Source: DRKI01 sp011051875 (GTDB taxonomy: Bacteria > Desulfobacterota > Desulfobulbia > Desulfobulbales > Desulfobulbaceae). Taken from it: a stretch of 64,000 nucleotides of DNA. Position numbers and translations under genes: made by a program. Below the pieces are notes generated by a model. That model had not been told where the DNA came from. It ran no database searches and worked only from the letters and a program-made list of their open reading frames with translations. Position 1 is the stretch's first letter; each line of letters begins with the position of its first letter. Location of the stretch: positions 1 through 64,000 of the forward strand of contig JALXDL010000039.1 in the NCBI GenBank assembly GCA_026990385.1, given 5' to 3'. Positions 9,305-18,269 of the stretch are shown one piece after another.

Positions 9305-9849
9305 GAAGTTACCTCCTTCTCGGTATGGTGAAGGCACAGGTGGGTGACCTGGCCAAGTAGACGGTAGAACGGACAGGGATCGGCCTCCTGCAGCCGCTGG
9401 TGGAAGAGCGGATACCAGCGCAGCAGGTGATCGGCCAGGAAACGGCCGAGCAGGGCAGGGCGCTTCTCGTCGAGCAGGATACCCACAAAGGCGAGCTCCT
9501 GGACCAGGTGATCAGCGTATTCGCTCGCGCCTGCGGGTTCGATCCCGGCCTGACGGTAGAAGGCCAGGGCCTGGTCGTGGCCCTCCTGCATGAGGACGTT
9601 GGAGCCGCCCAGGTAAACGGATGCCCAGGGCGGGGCGGGAACCCCACCGGGAGCATTGTCGAAGAGGCGGACGTATTCGGCCTCCAGGTCGGTGAGAGAG
9701 GGCGGTGCAAGGGCGGAGGCCGGCGGTGCATTCAGGTCCAGGTCCGTTGCCAGGGCGGCGAGCGCTGTCACGGCGGACAGCAGGCTGTCCCCGAACCGGG
9801 GATAGGAAAATGCAGCGGAGAGAAAGTGAAAGGGGTGGTCCTGGCTCAT
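9301..9849 (-). CDS. TorD/DmsD-family molybdoenzyme chaperone
   Basis: A 182-residue cytoplasmic chaperone that binds the Tat signal of its partner and holds it for cofactor loading. It is helical, with the family blocks EYVRLFDNAPGG...PPWASVYL and FLADHLLRWYPLF. It is the first gene of the minus-strand operon and overlaps the catalytic gene by 4 bases. The ATG at 9849 is preferred because GGAG lies 5 bases upstream of it. A longer frame back to 9960 has no such site and runs into non-coding DNA. Confidence 0.87.
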   Translation of the reverse strand: MSQDHPFHFLSAAFSYPRFGDSLLSAVTALAALATDLDLNAPPASALAPPSLTDLEAEYVRLFDNAPGGVPAPPWASVYLGGSNVLMQEGHDQALAFYRQAGIEPAGASEYADHLVQELAFVGILLDEKRPALLGRFLADHLLRWYPLFHQRLQEADPCPFYRLLGQVTHLCLHHTEKEVTS

Positions 9850-10002
9850 GGGAACTCCGTACTCTGCAGGGGAAACAGGGGGATAGGTTCTTCCCGGCCC
9901 ATGCCGGGCCGGGAGTGTTCGGCTGCGGCAACGGCTTCCGGCCGCTGAATGGGCATTCATTTTTTTTGCAGTATCCTACAGTGCTGTTCGTTCGCTGTCA
10001 AA

Positions 10003-10040
10003 CCGTAAGTGGTCACAGGCACCCCATCTGCACGCGCTCA
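10003..10040 (+). repeat. Dispersed repeat family 2, partial copy
   Basis: It begins CCGTAAGTGGTCACAGG and continues through CACCCC and CTGCAC. It matches, over about 37 bases, the repeats at 24166, 43024-43173 and 34958-35069. Confidence 0.6.
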
Positions 10041-10100
10041 AACCTCCCGATATAGGGGGTGTATCATTGCGGAGTCCGATCAGCAGCAGCTGTGCCACCC

Positions 10101-10160
10101 GGCAACCATTTGCAAGTTTTGTATTAATTCCGAGGAGTTGGATATCCCATGACCGGTTAT
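10101..10160 (+). repeat. Dispersed repeat family 1, copy 1
   Basis: A 60-bp unit. Its last 50 bases match those of the copy at 15251-15310 at 36 of 50 positions by hand alignment. Core blocks are GTATTAATTC, GAGTTGGATATC and GACCGGTTAT. Other copies lie at 15251-15310, 52301-52360 and 52578-52630. Confidence 0.65.
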
Positions 10161-10246
10161 GTCAGAGCGGAGGGGACATCGCGCATCCCGCCGTCCGCTG
10201 TTCTGCAGGCTTGCCAACTGCCGGACCGGGATGGTATGTTGCTGCC

Positions 10247-10447
10247 ATGAAACTTCTTGTCACCCTGATCGGACTTGTCTTCATCCTCGAGGGATTACCC
10301 TACGTGGCCTCGCCCGAGGCCATGCAGCGCTGGCTCCGGAAACTCTCCGGGATGCCGCCGGCACAGTTACGCTTCATGGGTGTCATTGCCATGGTCACCG
10401 GCTTCCTGCTCTGCTATCTTGGCCAGAGAAGCGGCCTTTTCGGCTGA
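10247..10447 (+). CDS. DUF2065 small membrane protein (YjeT-like)
   Basis: A 66-residue protein with two membrane segments (about 2-19 and 43-59) separated by PEAMQRWLRKLSGMPPAQLRFMG, the typical DUF2065 layout. In several proteobacteria this family sits near the hflKC and ftsH-linked genes. Its function is unknown. The ATG at 10247 has no clear ribosome site. The upstream frame is repeat DNA, so this start is most likely. Confidence 0.8.
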   Translation: MKLLVTLIGLVFILEGLPYVASPEAMQRWLRKLSGMPPAQLRFMGVIAMVTGFLLCYLGQRSGLFG

Positions 10448-10635
10448 AGAAAGCTCCCTCGTTTCCTTCCTGCCGGTCTGCCCCGGCCCCCTTGTCGGCG
10501 CCTACAGGTTATTGATGGGGATCCTGTTTTACTGTTTGACTTTTGATTGTCTTTTTCGGTATCATTCAAAATTTTTCCTTACAAACCGCAATCCCGCACA
10601 ATCTGACGGTCCTCTGCGTTTCAAAAGGAAGTCTC

Positions 10636-12018
10636 ATGGAAAAAACACCAAAACGCGAGATGATAGGGCTCGAGGGCAAGGTGCTGCTCGATACCCTGCG
10701 TCGTCTCCACCGCAGAGGTGCTGTCGAGAATATCAGGAAACTGATCCGCAAGACGCATCCCGCTGATCTCGCCTGGGTCTTCCGGTCCCTGTCTCCCGGG
10801 GAGCGGAAAGACATCTTTCAGGTCATCGCCCAGACCGACCTGGTCGCTCCCTTCCTGAGCGAGCTTGACGAGTCCATCATGGTCGAGCTGGTGGAAGGGC
10901 TGTCGGCCAGGTTCCTGGCCAGGGTCGTCACCAACATGGCCTCCGACGACGCAGCCGACCTGCTCGAGGCCCTGCCGCAGGATATCGCCTCCGAGATCCG
11001 GTCCCACATGGAGGTCGAGGACCGGCACGAGGTCGAGGAACTCCTCAAGTACGACCCGGAGACGGCCGGTGGCATCATGTCGCCGGATTTCATGTACCTG
11101 GACGAGAACCTGACCGTGGAAGAGGCGATCAGGAAGGTCCAGAAGCGCAGCGAAGAGAAAGAGATGGTCTTCTATCTCTACATCACCCACGGTGACGGCC
11201 AGCTCGCCGGTGTGCTCTCCCTGCGGGAGCTGCTCCTGCATCCCATGCACCGCAAGCTCAAGAACATCATGAACACCAACGTCATCTCCGTGACCACGGA
11301 CACGGACCAGGAGGAGGTGGCGCACGTGGTGTCCCAGTACAATCTGCTGGCCGTGCCGGTTGTGGATGCCACCTTCAAGATCGTCGGTATCGTCACCGTG
11401 GATGATGTCATTGATGTCATCCGCGAGGAGGCCACCGAGGACTTCCTGCAGATGGCGGGCGCGGGCAAGGACCAGGAGATCCTGCTCAAGCCGCTCCATC
11501 AGAAAATCCTGCTCCGGGCGCCATGGCTCTTCGCCTCCTGGCTGGGCGGCGTGGCGGCCATGTACATCATCACCTCGTTCCAGGGCGAGCTGCAGAAGGT
11601 GCTGGCACTGGCCTCGTTCATTCCCATCATCTCGGGCATGGGCGGCAATATCGCCACCCAGTCCTCCAGCATCACGGTCCGCGGCCTGGCCACGGGCCGC
11701 GTCAACATGCAGCACTTTTTTTCCCTGGTGGGCAAGGAGATGGTCCTGGGTGTCATGCTCGGTACCCTGTTCGGTGTCCTGCTCGGGCTACTGGCCCACT
11801 TCAGCTATGCCTCGCCTGCCTACCTGGGGTTCGTGGTCGGTATTTCGGTGTTCATGGTCATGACCATGTCCGCCACCGTGGGCACCCTGGTCCCCATGCT
11901 GCTCAAGCGGTTCCGTATTGATCCGGCCGTGGCCACGGGGCCGTTCATCTCGACCTCCATTGATATCCTTGGTGTCACATTGTTCTTCAGCGTGGCAAAG
12001 ATACTGCTCAAACTGTAG
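10636..12018 (+). CDS. mgtE: Magnesium transporter MgtE
   Basis: A 460-residue Mg2+ channel. Domains in order: cytoplasmic MgtE_N superhelix (about 15-135), paired CBS domains (about 140-260) that sense cytoplasmic Mg2+, and a C-terminal pore domain with about five membrane segments (about 295-458). The channel-domain block SGMGGNIATQSSSITVRGLA is visible. The ATG at 10636 follows AAGGAA. A longer frame from 10543 lacks support. The protease gene starts 10 bases after its stop. Confidence 0.95.
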   Translation: MEKTPKREMIGLEGKVLLDTLRRLHRRGAVENIRKLIRKTHPADLAWVFRSLSPGERKDIFQVIAQTDLVAPFLSELDESIMVELVEGLSARFLARVVTNMASDDAADLLEALPQDIASEIRSHMEVEDRHEVEELLKYDPETAGGIMSPDFMYLDENLTVEEAIRKVQKRSEEKEMVFYLYITHGDGQLAGVLSLRELLLHPMHRKLKNIMNTNVISVTTDTDQEEVAHVVSQYNLLAVPVVDATFKIVGIVTVDDVIDVIREEATEDFLQMAGAGKDQEILLKPLHQKILLRAPWLFASWLGGVAAMYIITSFQGELQKVLALASFIPIISGMGGNIATQSSSITVRGLATGRVNMQHFFSLVGKEMVLGVMLGTLFGVLLGLLAHFSYASPAYLGFVVGISVFMVMTMSATVGTLVPMLLKRFRIDPAVATGPFISTSIDILGVTLFFSVAKILLKL

Positions 12019-12027
12019 GGTTCTTCA

Positions 12028-13149
12028 TTGCATCGCACACCTCTTCGTCCACGATCCGGCCGTGCCAACGGACTGATCCTGCTGGCACTGCTGGCGCTTG
12101 TCCTCTGGCTCGCCTACCAGAGCTTTCAGCCGTCCCTCCTGCAGCCTGATGCCAAACCCAGGCCGGTCACCGCCCGCGGCGACCTGGCCGCGGACGAGAA
12201 AAACACCATCGAGGTGTTTCGCAGCGCAGCGCCGTCCGTGGTCTTCATCACCAGCATCGCCGTCCGCCGCAACATGTTTAATCTCAATGTCTACGAGATA
12301 CCCAAGGGCACGGGATCCGGGTTCATCTGGGACAGGGACGGCCGGGTGGTCACCAACTACCACGTGATCTCCGATGCCAACCGGATCGAGGTCACCTTGG
12401 CCGATCACACCACCTGGAAGGGTGTGCTGGTGGGTGCGGCGCCGGACCGGGATCTGGCGGTCCTGCAGATCTCGGCCCCGGCAGACAGGCTGCAGCCGAT
12501 CATGATCGGGGAGTCAGGAAACCTGCTGGTGGGACAGAAGGTCTTTGCCATCGGCAATCCCTTCGGTCTGGACCAGACCCTGACCACCGGTGTGGTCAGC
12601 GCCCTGGGCCGGGAGATCACCTCGGTGACCGGACGTACGATCCACGACGTGATCCAGACCGATGCAGCCATCAACCCGGGGAATTCGGGCGGACCGCTCC
12701 TTGACAGCGCCGGCCGGCTGATCGGTGTCAATACGGCCATTTACAGTCCGTCCGGTGCCAGCTCGGGCATCGGGTTCGCCGTGCCGGTGGACGAGGTGAA
12801 CAGGGTGGTGCCGCAGGTGATCCGGCACGGGAAGGTGATCCGGCCGGGCCTGGGAGTGGTGTTGGCCAACCAGAGGCTGATCCGCGATCTCGATCTGCCC
12901 GGGGTGCTGGTTCTGAAGGTCCAGCCCGGCAGTACCGCGGCCCGGGCCGGCATCCGGGGGACCCGCCAGGTGCCTGGCGGACTGGTGCTGGGAGATATCA
13001 TCCTTGCCGTCAACGGTGAGCCGGTCACGGATTACAACAGCCTGCGTGACCAGATTGAACGGTACAAGGTGGGCGAGACCGTCACTCTGACCATTCTGCG
13101 GGACGGTAAAAAGATCAAGGTGCCGCTGTCCCTGGAGGCCATGGAGTAG
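12028..13149 (+). CDS. HtrA/DegP-like trypsin-type serine protease with one PDZ domain
   Basis: A 373-residue periplasmic quality-control protease. A single N-terminal membrane segment (about 14-31) anchors or exports it. The catalytic triad is visible as His112 (TNYHVI), Asp142 (DRDLAVL) and Ser220 (GNSGGPL). One PDZ domain lies at about 275-368. The single PDZ and N-terminal anchor resemble DegS-type proteins, but the regulatory role of DegS cannot be assumed. The start is TTG at 12028, 10 bases after mgtE, with AGGG upstream. Confidence 0.92.
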   Translation: MHRTPLRPRSGRANGLILLALLALVLWLAYQSFQPSLLQPDAKPRPVTARGDLAADEKNTIEVFRSAAPSVVFITSIAVRRNMFNLNVYEIPKGTGSGFIWDRDGRVVTNYHVISDANRIEVTLADHTTWKGVLVGAAPDRDLAVLQISAPADRLQPIMIGESGNLLVGQKVFAIGNPFGLDQTLTTGVVSALGREITSVTGRTIHDVIQTDAAINPGNSGGPLLDSAGRLIGVNTAIYSPSGASSGIGFAVPVDEVNRVVPQVIRHGKVIRPGLGVVLANQRLIRDLDLPGVLVLKVQPGSTAARAGIRGTRQVPGGLVLGDIILAVNGEPVTDYNSLRDQIERYKVGETVTLTILRDGKKIKVPLSLEAME

Positions 13150-13171
13150 GAGGGCGCGGCGGGTCTTACCG

Positions 13172-13858
13172 CTACAGGAGGGAAGACCGTCTCTTTCTGG
13201 AGCGGCTGCTGATCAGGCCGATGAGCCAGCCCAGCAGAAGGACACCGCTTCCGGAAAGGAACCACATCAGGCGGCTGTTCTTTTTCAGGGTTCTGTTTTC
13301 GGCCTGCACCGTCGACAGCCTGGATTCCAGGCTCTTGACCTGCTGCAGGGCATCGGCCAGCCTTTTCTTGGTCCGGACCACATCGGCGGTATCCTTGCGG
13401 AGGGCCTGGTAGTCGGCCCTGGTCCTGTCCCGTTCGATCATGCAGGCGGTGAGTTCCTTTTCGGTCTGGGCGTTGGCGTCGGTGAGTTCCTGGAGCTGCC
13501 GCTGCGTCTTCTCGCACCGCTGGACCAGGGCCTCTTTTTCCCGGCGGAGTGCGGCGAGCTGCTCCTGCAGCGGTGGTTCACCGCTGAGGTACCGTTTCAG
13601 GATCCAGCCCTCCCTGCCGCTTTCCAGGCGGACCCTGGCCCAGGGATCATCTGTCTTGAGCAGCTCCACCGGCGTCCCGTCCTGGAGCACGGCAACGATC
13701 TTGTAGTCCTTGCCTTGACCTCTTCTGAGCGGCACCTCGGCGCTCGGCTTCACAAACAAGGTTTTCGCGACCGCCCCCCCGGTCGCAAGCAGGAAAAAGA
13801 GGACGGTGGCCAGGAACAGGCGGCTCCCGGCGGCAGGCGGCAATATGGATCTCTTCAT
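13172..13858 (-). CDS. SH3-domain / coiled-coil membrane protein (TIGR04211-like)
   Basis: A 228-residue protein with a signal peptide (about 1-31), a bacterial SH3-like domain (about 33-93, with DDPWARVRLESGREGWI), a long coiled coil (about 95-195), a membrane segment (about 198-217) and a basic tail. This is the layout of the YgiM-type family. Bacterial SH3 domains often contact cell wall, but the role here is unknown. It converges with the protease gene, with 22 bases between the stops. Confidence 0.82.
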   Translation of the reverse strand: MKRSILPPAAGSRLFLATVLFFLLATGGAVAKTLFVKPSAEVPLRRGQGKDYKIVAVLQDGTPVELLKTDDPWARVRLESGREGWILKRYLSGEPPLQEQLAALRREKEALVQRCEKTQRQLQELTDANAQTEKELTACMIERDRTRADYQALRKDTADVVRTKKRLADALQQVKSLESRLSTVQAENRTLKKNSRLMWFLSGSGVLLLGWLIGLISSRSRKRRSSLL

Positions 13859-13967
13859 GGAACTCTACCCGGTGTTCCTCACGGTTGTGGTTATTCTCCT
13901 GTCTTGAATCGCGTAAAACCCGAACCAGGTCAACCTACCATCTTTAGCCGCTCTTTGCCACGATCAG

Positions 13968-15023
13968 TTACGGGCCGTCTTTTTTCTCTTCCGCTCTCCG
14001 CATGGTTTTCCTCCGGATTCTCGCCAGTTCACGCATGTCACGGGTGGTGTCGGACTCGTCAACGATCTCCCTGCCCATGATCTCCTCGATGATATCTTCC
14101 ATGCTGATGACCCCGGTGACACTGCCATATTCATCAACAGCCACGAACAGATGCTGCCTGCGCTCGAAGAAATCGATGAAGACCCGGTTGAGAGGCGCGG
14201 TCTCGGGCACGAAGTGGACCGGGGCCATGATATCGCAGAGCCTGGTGTCGTATCGGTTTTCCGCCGCGGCCATGAACATCTCCCGGCTCAGGACCATCCC
14301 CACCACGTTGTCCTTGTCTCCGTCATAGACCGGGACCCTGCTGTGCATCCGCCACTTGTCCGCCAGGGCAATGGCCTCGCGGATGGTCAGGTTCATATCC
14401 AGAGAAAAGGTGACCGTCCGTGGTGTCATGACGTCACGGACCGATTTGTGGTTGAGCTGCAGGATATTGGTGATCACCTGTTCCTGCTCGGCGCCGATCT
14501 CCCCGGAGCGCCGGGAGAGCATGGCAATGGTCTGCAGCTCCTCGGCAGAGACCTGGTTGGCGTCGTCGCTGTCGGGGACCAGGCGCGTGACGGCCTGGCA
14601 GAGCCAGATAACCGGGGCAAGGATCCTCACCATCCAGTCCAGGGGCAGGGTGACCAGGGGGGCGAGCTGCCGGCTGTAGATCACGCCGATCTTCTTGGGC
14701 AGGATCTCGGAGAACATGAGGATGGCCAGGGTGAAGAGCAGGGAAAACCAGGCCAGGCTCGACTGGCCGAAAACGGCCACGGCCGAGGCACCGGCCACCG
14801 CGGCGCCGATGGTGTTGGCAATGGTGTTGAGGGTGAGGATGGCGGTGATGGGCCGGTCGATATTTTCCTTGAGCCGCTTCATGATCGCGGCCCGGGCGGG
14901 ATATCGCTTTGCCATCAGTTCCACGTTGCTTATTGGCAGCGAGTAGAGTACGGCCTCGAAAACACTGCACATGGCGGAGATGACAATGGCGCACCCCACG
15001 GCCAGGATGAGTTGAATAACCAA
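13968..15023 (-). CDS. CNNM/CorC-family (HlyC/TlyC) transporter-like protein
   Basis: A 351-residue protein with an N-terminal DUF21 domain of about four membrane segments (about 1-170) and a CBS pair (about 195-325) with the signatures RDVMTPR and YGSVTGVISMEDIIEEIMG. The family is linked to Mg2+/Co2+ efflux or resistance. There is no CorC_HlyC C-terminal domain, only a short charged tail. The start is TTG at 15023, chosen because AAGGAG lies 7 bases upstream. The long frame to 15293 reads through repeat DNA. Confidence 0.88.
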   Translation of the reverse strand: MVIQLILAVGCAIVISAMCSVFEAVLYSLPISNVELMAKRYPARAAIMKRLKENIDRPITAILTLNTIANTIGAAVAGASAVAVFGQSSLAWFSLLFTLAILMFSEILPKKIGVIYSRQLAPLVTLPLDWMVRILAPVIWLCQAVTRLVPDSDDANQVSAEELQTIAMLSRRSGEIGAEQEQVITNILQLNHKSVRDVMTPRTVTFSLDMNLTIREAIALADKWRMHSRVPVYDGDKDNVVGMVLSREMFMAAAENRYDTRLCDIMAPVHFVPETAPLNRVFIDFFERRQHLFVAVDEYGSVTGVISMEDIIEEIMGREIVDESDTTRDMRELARIRRKTMRRAEEKKDGP

Positions 15024-15250
15024 GATTCTGCTCCTTGGGTGAGAGATGGCCTCCCTGCACGGGCAGGCCGCAACGGATTGCTGGCAGGTCACGTTCCGGA
15101 ACAGGATAGCCCAGCCGGCCCGTGAGGTCAAACAGAGTGCTTCGGCCAGGCAGGAAAAAATCTTGCTTTGCCGATTGAGCAATCGCGCGCAATGGGGTAT
15201 GCAATAGCGATCCGGACCGGCTGAGGCCCCGGTCTGCCTGCCTTGAAGAA

Positions 15251-15310
15251 GGCGGCCGCTTACACGTCCTGTATTGATTCGGGATAGTTGCATCTCCCGT
15301 GATCGGTTAC
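15251..15310 (+). repeat. Dispersed repeat family 1, copy 2
   Basis: The best-preserved end reads CCCGTGATCGGTTAC. Its last 50 bases match those of the copy at 52301-52360 (opposite strand) at 40 of 50 positions by hand alignment. TACACGTCCTGTATTGAT is shared exactly with the copy at 52578. Confidence 0.7.
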
Positions 15311-15365
15311 GGCGACCGGGACCGGAACGGCCTGGAACTTGAACGGACTGGAACCTGAATTGAGT

Positions 15366-15415
15366 CCTGAATTGAGCGTTTCGGCCACCTGCAAATGAAA
15401 ATCGCTCAATTCAGG
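15366..15415. repeat. Dispersed repeat family 3, short copy with perfect 13-bp inverted ends
   Basis: CCTGAATTGAGCG (15366-15378) and its exact reverse complement (15403-15415) enclose 24 bases. The interior (GTTTCGGCCACCTGCAAATG) and right end recur at 52058-52273. It lies 24 bases upstream of the pepA start codon, so it will also fold in the pepA leader. Confidence 0.65.
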
Positions 15416-15438
15416 AAAAACGCAAGGAGCCAAGTGGT

Positions 15439-16965
15439 ATGATCGAACTGACAGACAGGAAGCCGCGGGAATTCAAGGGGGACCTTCTGGTCTACTTTGC
15501 CGGAGAACGGGAGAAGAAGATGGCTGACTGCCCGGCCGGTCCGGTGCGCAAGGCCGTGCGCACGGCCTGGAAGGCCGGGGATTTCTCTGGCAGGAAGGGA
15601 GAGACGTTCCTGTTCTATCCTGCCATGTCCGGGCCGGGGGGGGCCGGTGAGCTGCGGGCGAGAAGGGTTCTCGTTGTGGGACTGGGCAAGCCCGGTGACG
15701 ATATCCCTGCTCTCCGGGAGCAGGTGCGGATCGCGGCCGGCACGGCGGCGGCGCGGGCCGGGTCCCTCAAGGCGGACAAGGTTCTGGTTGTGCTGCCGGC
15801 CGGGGTGGAACTTCCGCCCGAGGATATTGCAGAGTGCACGGCCGAGGGGCTGCTGCTGGCCAACTACCGCTTCGACAGGTACAGGAAGGCGGATCCGGAA
15901 AAGGAGGAGAGGGTTCCGGTCGGCAGGTTCCTGCTCCATGACGGCGGCCTGGCAACGGGCTCGGTGCGCCGGGGCATGGAACTCGGCGCCCGGGCCGCCC
16001 GGGCCGCCTGCTCGGCCCGGGACATGGCCAATGAACCGGGCAATGGCTGGACGCCTTCCAGTTTTGCCGACCACGCCAGAAAGCTGGCCCGCCGGACCGA
16101 CATGAAGTGCCGGGTCCTGGATCGCGGCGCCATGAAGAAGCTGGGTATGGGGGGGATCCTGGGCGTGAGCCAGGGCTCGGCCCAGCCGCCCAGGCTGGTC
16201 ATCCTCGAGTATCGTTCTGCAAAGAAGAATCCCACCCTGCTCCTGGTGGGCAAGGGGCTGACCTTTGATGCCGGCGGCATCAGCATCAAGCCGGCCGCGG
16301 GCATGGAGGAGATGAAGTATGACATGTGCGGCGGCGCCGCGGTCCTCGCGGCCATGGAGGTGGTCGGCCGGGAAAAGCCCTCCGGAATTAACGTGGTGGC
16401 CCTGGTTCCGGCCACGGAGAACCTGCCGGGTGGCGCGGCGCTCAAGCCGGGCGACATCATCACCCATTACGGCGGCACCACCTCGGAGATCATCAATACC
16501 GATGCCGAGGGCAGGCTGATCCTGGCTGACGCCCTGGCCTACGGCATCGAGACCTACAGGCCGAAGGCTGTCATCGACCTGGCCACGCTGACCGGGGCGG
16601 TGATCATCGGCCTGGGCCACCACCGTACCGGCCTGCTCGCCAATGACGACACCCTGGCGGATGGCCTGCTCGAGGCCGGTGACCTGGCCGGCGAACCCCT
16701 GTGGCGGCTGCCGCTGGGACCCGAGTACCGGAAGCAGCTCGATTCCGAGGTGGCGGACATCAAGAATACCGGTGGCAGGCCGGCCGGAACCATCACCGCG
16801 GCGGCCTACCTGCAGGAGTTCGTCGGCGAGGTGCCCTGGGCCCACCTCGATATCGCCGGCACGGCCTGGAATTTCACCGAGAAATCCTATGTTCCCAAGA
16901 AGGCGCCGTCGGGCATCGGGGTCCGGATCCTGCTCAACTTTATCCGGAGACATTCTTTAACATGA
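15439..16965 (+). CDS. pepA: Leucyl (M17) cytosol aminopeptidase PepA
   Basis: A 508-residue two-metal aminopeptidase that removes N-terminal residues during protein turnover. The C-terminal catalytic domain shows the M17 signature NTDAEGRL (353-360). Likely metal or catalytic residues are Lys272, Asp277, Asp295, Asp355, Glu357 and Arg359. The N-terminal 170 residues form the variable macro-like domain. The ATG at 15439 is preceded by AAGGAG at 15424-15429. Some family members also bind DNA. Nothing here tests that. Confidence 0.95.
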   Translation: MIELTDRKPREFKGDLLVYFAGEREKKMADCPAGPVRKAVRTAWKAGDFSGRKGETFLFYPAMSGPGGAGELRARRVLVVGLGKPGDDIPALREQVRIAAGTAAARAGSLKADKVLVVLPAGVELPPEDIAECTAEGLLLANYRFDRYRKADPEKEERVPVGRFLLHDGGLATGSVRRGMELGARAARAACSARDMANEPGNGWTPSSFADHARKLARRTDMKCRVLDRGAMKKLGMGGILGVSQGSAQPPRLVILEYRSAKKNPTLLLVGKGLTFDAGGISIKPAAGMEEMKYDMCGGAAVLAAMEVVGREKPSGINVVALVPATENLPGGAALKPGDIITHYGGTTSEIINTDAEGRLILADALAYGIETYRPKAVIDLATLTGAVIIGLGHHRTGLLANDDTLADGLLEAGDLAGEPLWRLPLGPEYRKQLDSEVADIKNTGGRPAGTITAAAYLQEFVGEVPWAHLDIAGTAWNFTEKSYVPKKAPSGIGVRILLNFIRRHSLT

Positions 16966-17067
16966 TGCATAGCCGTTACTTTCCCTGTTCTCGCAGGTGA
17001 AATCCGGCACCGGGCGGCATGGCTCGCCGGCACTGCCGGCCGGCGCCCGGCTGGACGCTGCAATACA

Positions 17068-17096
17068 TTGACAGTTGTGCCGGCTCCCAATATGCT
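17068..17096 (+). promoter_or_regulatory. Candidate sigma70-type promoter for fbp
   Basis: TTGACA (17068-17073), a 17-base spacer, then TATGCT (17091-17096). The -35 is a perfect consensus and the -10 matches 4 of 6. It lies 100 bases before the fbp start. Confidence 0.6.
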
Positions 17097-17195
17097 TGGA
17101 GACCGGTAGACAGACGTTCACATCACCTGGAACCGGCCGGGGTGGGGCGTATTCGCCCCTGCGGCCGGAAGCAGGGCCAAAGGAGGGAAGCAAAC

Positions 17196-18215
17196 ATGGC
17201 AAAACGAAAGGGGATCACGGTCAGCAGGCAGATCATGGACAGCCAGTTGCTCCATCCCGGCGCGACCGGCGAGTTGACCGGTCTGCTCAACGAGCTGATC
17301 GTCGCGGCCAAGATCATCAGCGCCGAGGTCAACATGGCCGGGCTCGCCGATATCCTCGGCCAGTCGGGCAAGGTGAATATCCAGGGCGAGGATGTCCAGA
17401 AGCTCGACGAGTTCGCCAACCAGACCATCAAGCGTCGCATGGAGCAGTGCGGCTACATCTGCGTCATGGCCTCGGAGGAGGAAGAAGGGATCATCCCGGT
17501 ACTCGAAGGCTACGAGGGCAAGTACAGCCTGGCATTCGATCCCCTGGACGGCTCCTCAAACATCGATGTCAACGTCTCCATCGGCACCATCTTCTCCATC
17601 CATCGCCGGGTCAGCTCCGGCAAGCAGGGGAGTGCGGAAGATCTTCTCCAGAAGGGAAGCAGGCAGGTGGCCGCAGGCTATATCATCTACGGCTCCAGCA
17701 CCGTGCTGGTCTACACCACCGGCGACGGCGTGCACGGGTTCACCCTGGATCCCAGCGTGGGCGAGTTCTTTCTTTCCCATCCCGACATCCGGATCCCGGA
17801 GCAGGCCAAGTATTACAGCGTCAATGAGTCCTATACCAACTACTGGTATGAGCCGACCCGGAAATTCATAAACTATCTCAAGGAGGTCGATCCGGATTCC
17901 GGCCGCCCCTACAGCCTGCGCTACATCGGCTCCCTGGTCGCTGATTTCCACCGCAACCTGATCAAGGGCGGCATCTTCCTTTATGCCCGCGACAGGAAGA
18001 GCACTGACAAGCCCGAGGGCAAGCTGCGGCTGCTGTACGAGGCCGCACCCCTGGCCATGGTGGTGGAACAGGCCGGCGGCCGGGCCATCACCGATGACGG
18101 CCGCAGGATTCTCGACATCGAACCCCGCGAGCTGCACCAGCGCGTGCCCCTGATCATCGGCTCGAAAAAGGAGGTCGACCTGGCCGAGCAGTTCTTCACT
18201 GCCTCCGCGAAGTAG
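17196..18215 (+). CDS. fbp: Fructose-1,6-bisphosphatase class I
   Basis: A 339-residue enzyme converting fructose-1,6-bisphosphate to fructose-6-phosphate in gluconeogenesis and, if present, the Calvin or pentose cycles. Key motifs are FDPLDGSSNIDVN (metal site) and the active-site block GKLRLLYEAAPLAMV. Length is as usual for the class. The ATG at 17196 follows AGGAGGG. A 59-codon upstream extension of the frame crosses the promoter and is not used. Confidence 0.95.
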   Translation: MAKRKGITVSRQIMDSQLLHPGATGELTGLLNELIVAAKIISAEVNMAGLADILGQSGKVNIQGEDVQKLDEFANQTIKRRMEQCGYICVMASEEEEGIIPVLEGYEGKYSLAFDPLDGSSNIDVNVSIGTIFSIHRRVSSGKQGSAEDLLQKGSRQVAAGYIIYGSSTVLVYTTGDGVHGFTLDPSVGEFFLSHPDIRIPEQAKYYSVNESYTNYWYEPTRKFINYLKEVDPDSGRPYSLRYIGSLVADFHRNLIKGGIFLYARDRKSTDKPEGKLRLLYEAAPLAMVVEQAGGRAITDDGRRILDIEPRELHQRVPLIIGSKKEVDLAEQFFTASAK

Positions 18216-18269
18216 GACCCATGCGGCTGCCGCTTCCTCCACGATCTCTTGCCGCGACAGGGTGTTGAG

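Larger units (their letters stand above)
9850..10246. other. Divergent intergenic region, torD / DUF2065
   Basis: No gene is seen. It must hold the minus-strand promoter of the molybdoenzyme operon. It also carries two dispersed repeat copies (10003-10040 and 10101-10160), listed separately. Confidence 0.5.
15024..15438. other. Divergent intergenic region rich in repeats
   Basis: No gene is seen. It holds a family 1 repeat (15251-15310), a family 3 repeat with perfect ends (15366-15415), and a short direct repeat CCTGAATTGAG at 15354 and 15366. Confidence 0.55.

Noticed and set aside
17019..17195. N-terminal extension of fbp by 59 codons
   Set aside because: It would cover the promoter and the AGGAGGG ribosome site and adds residues absent from class I enzymes.
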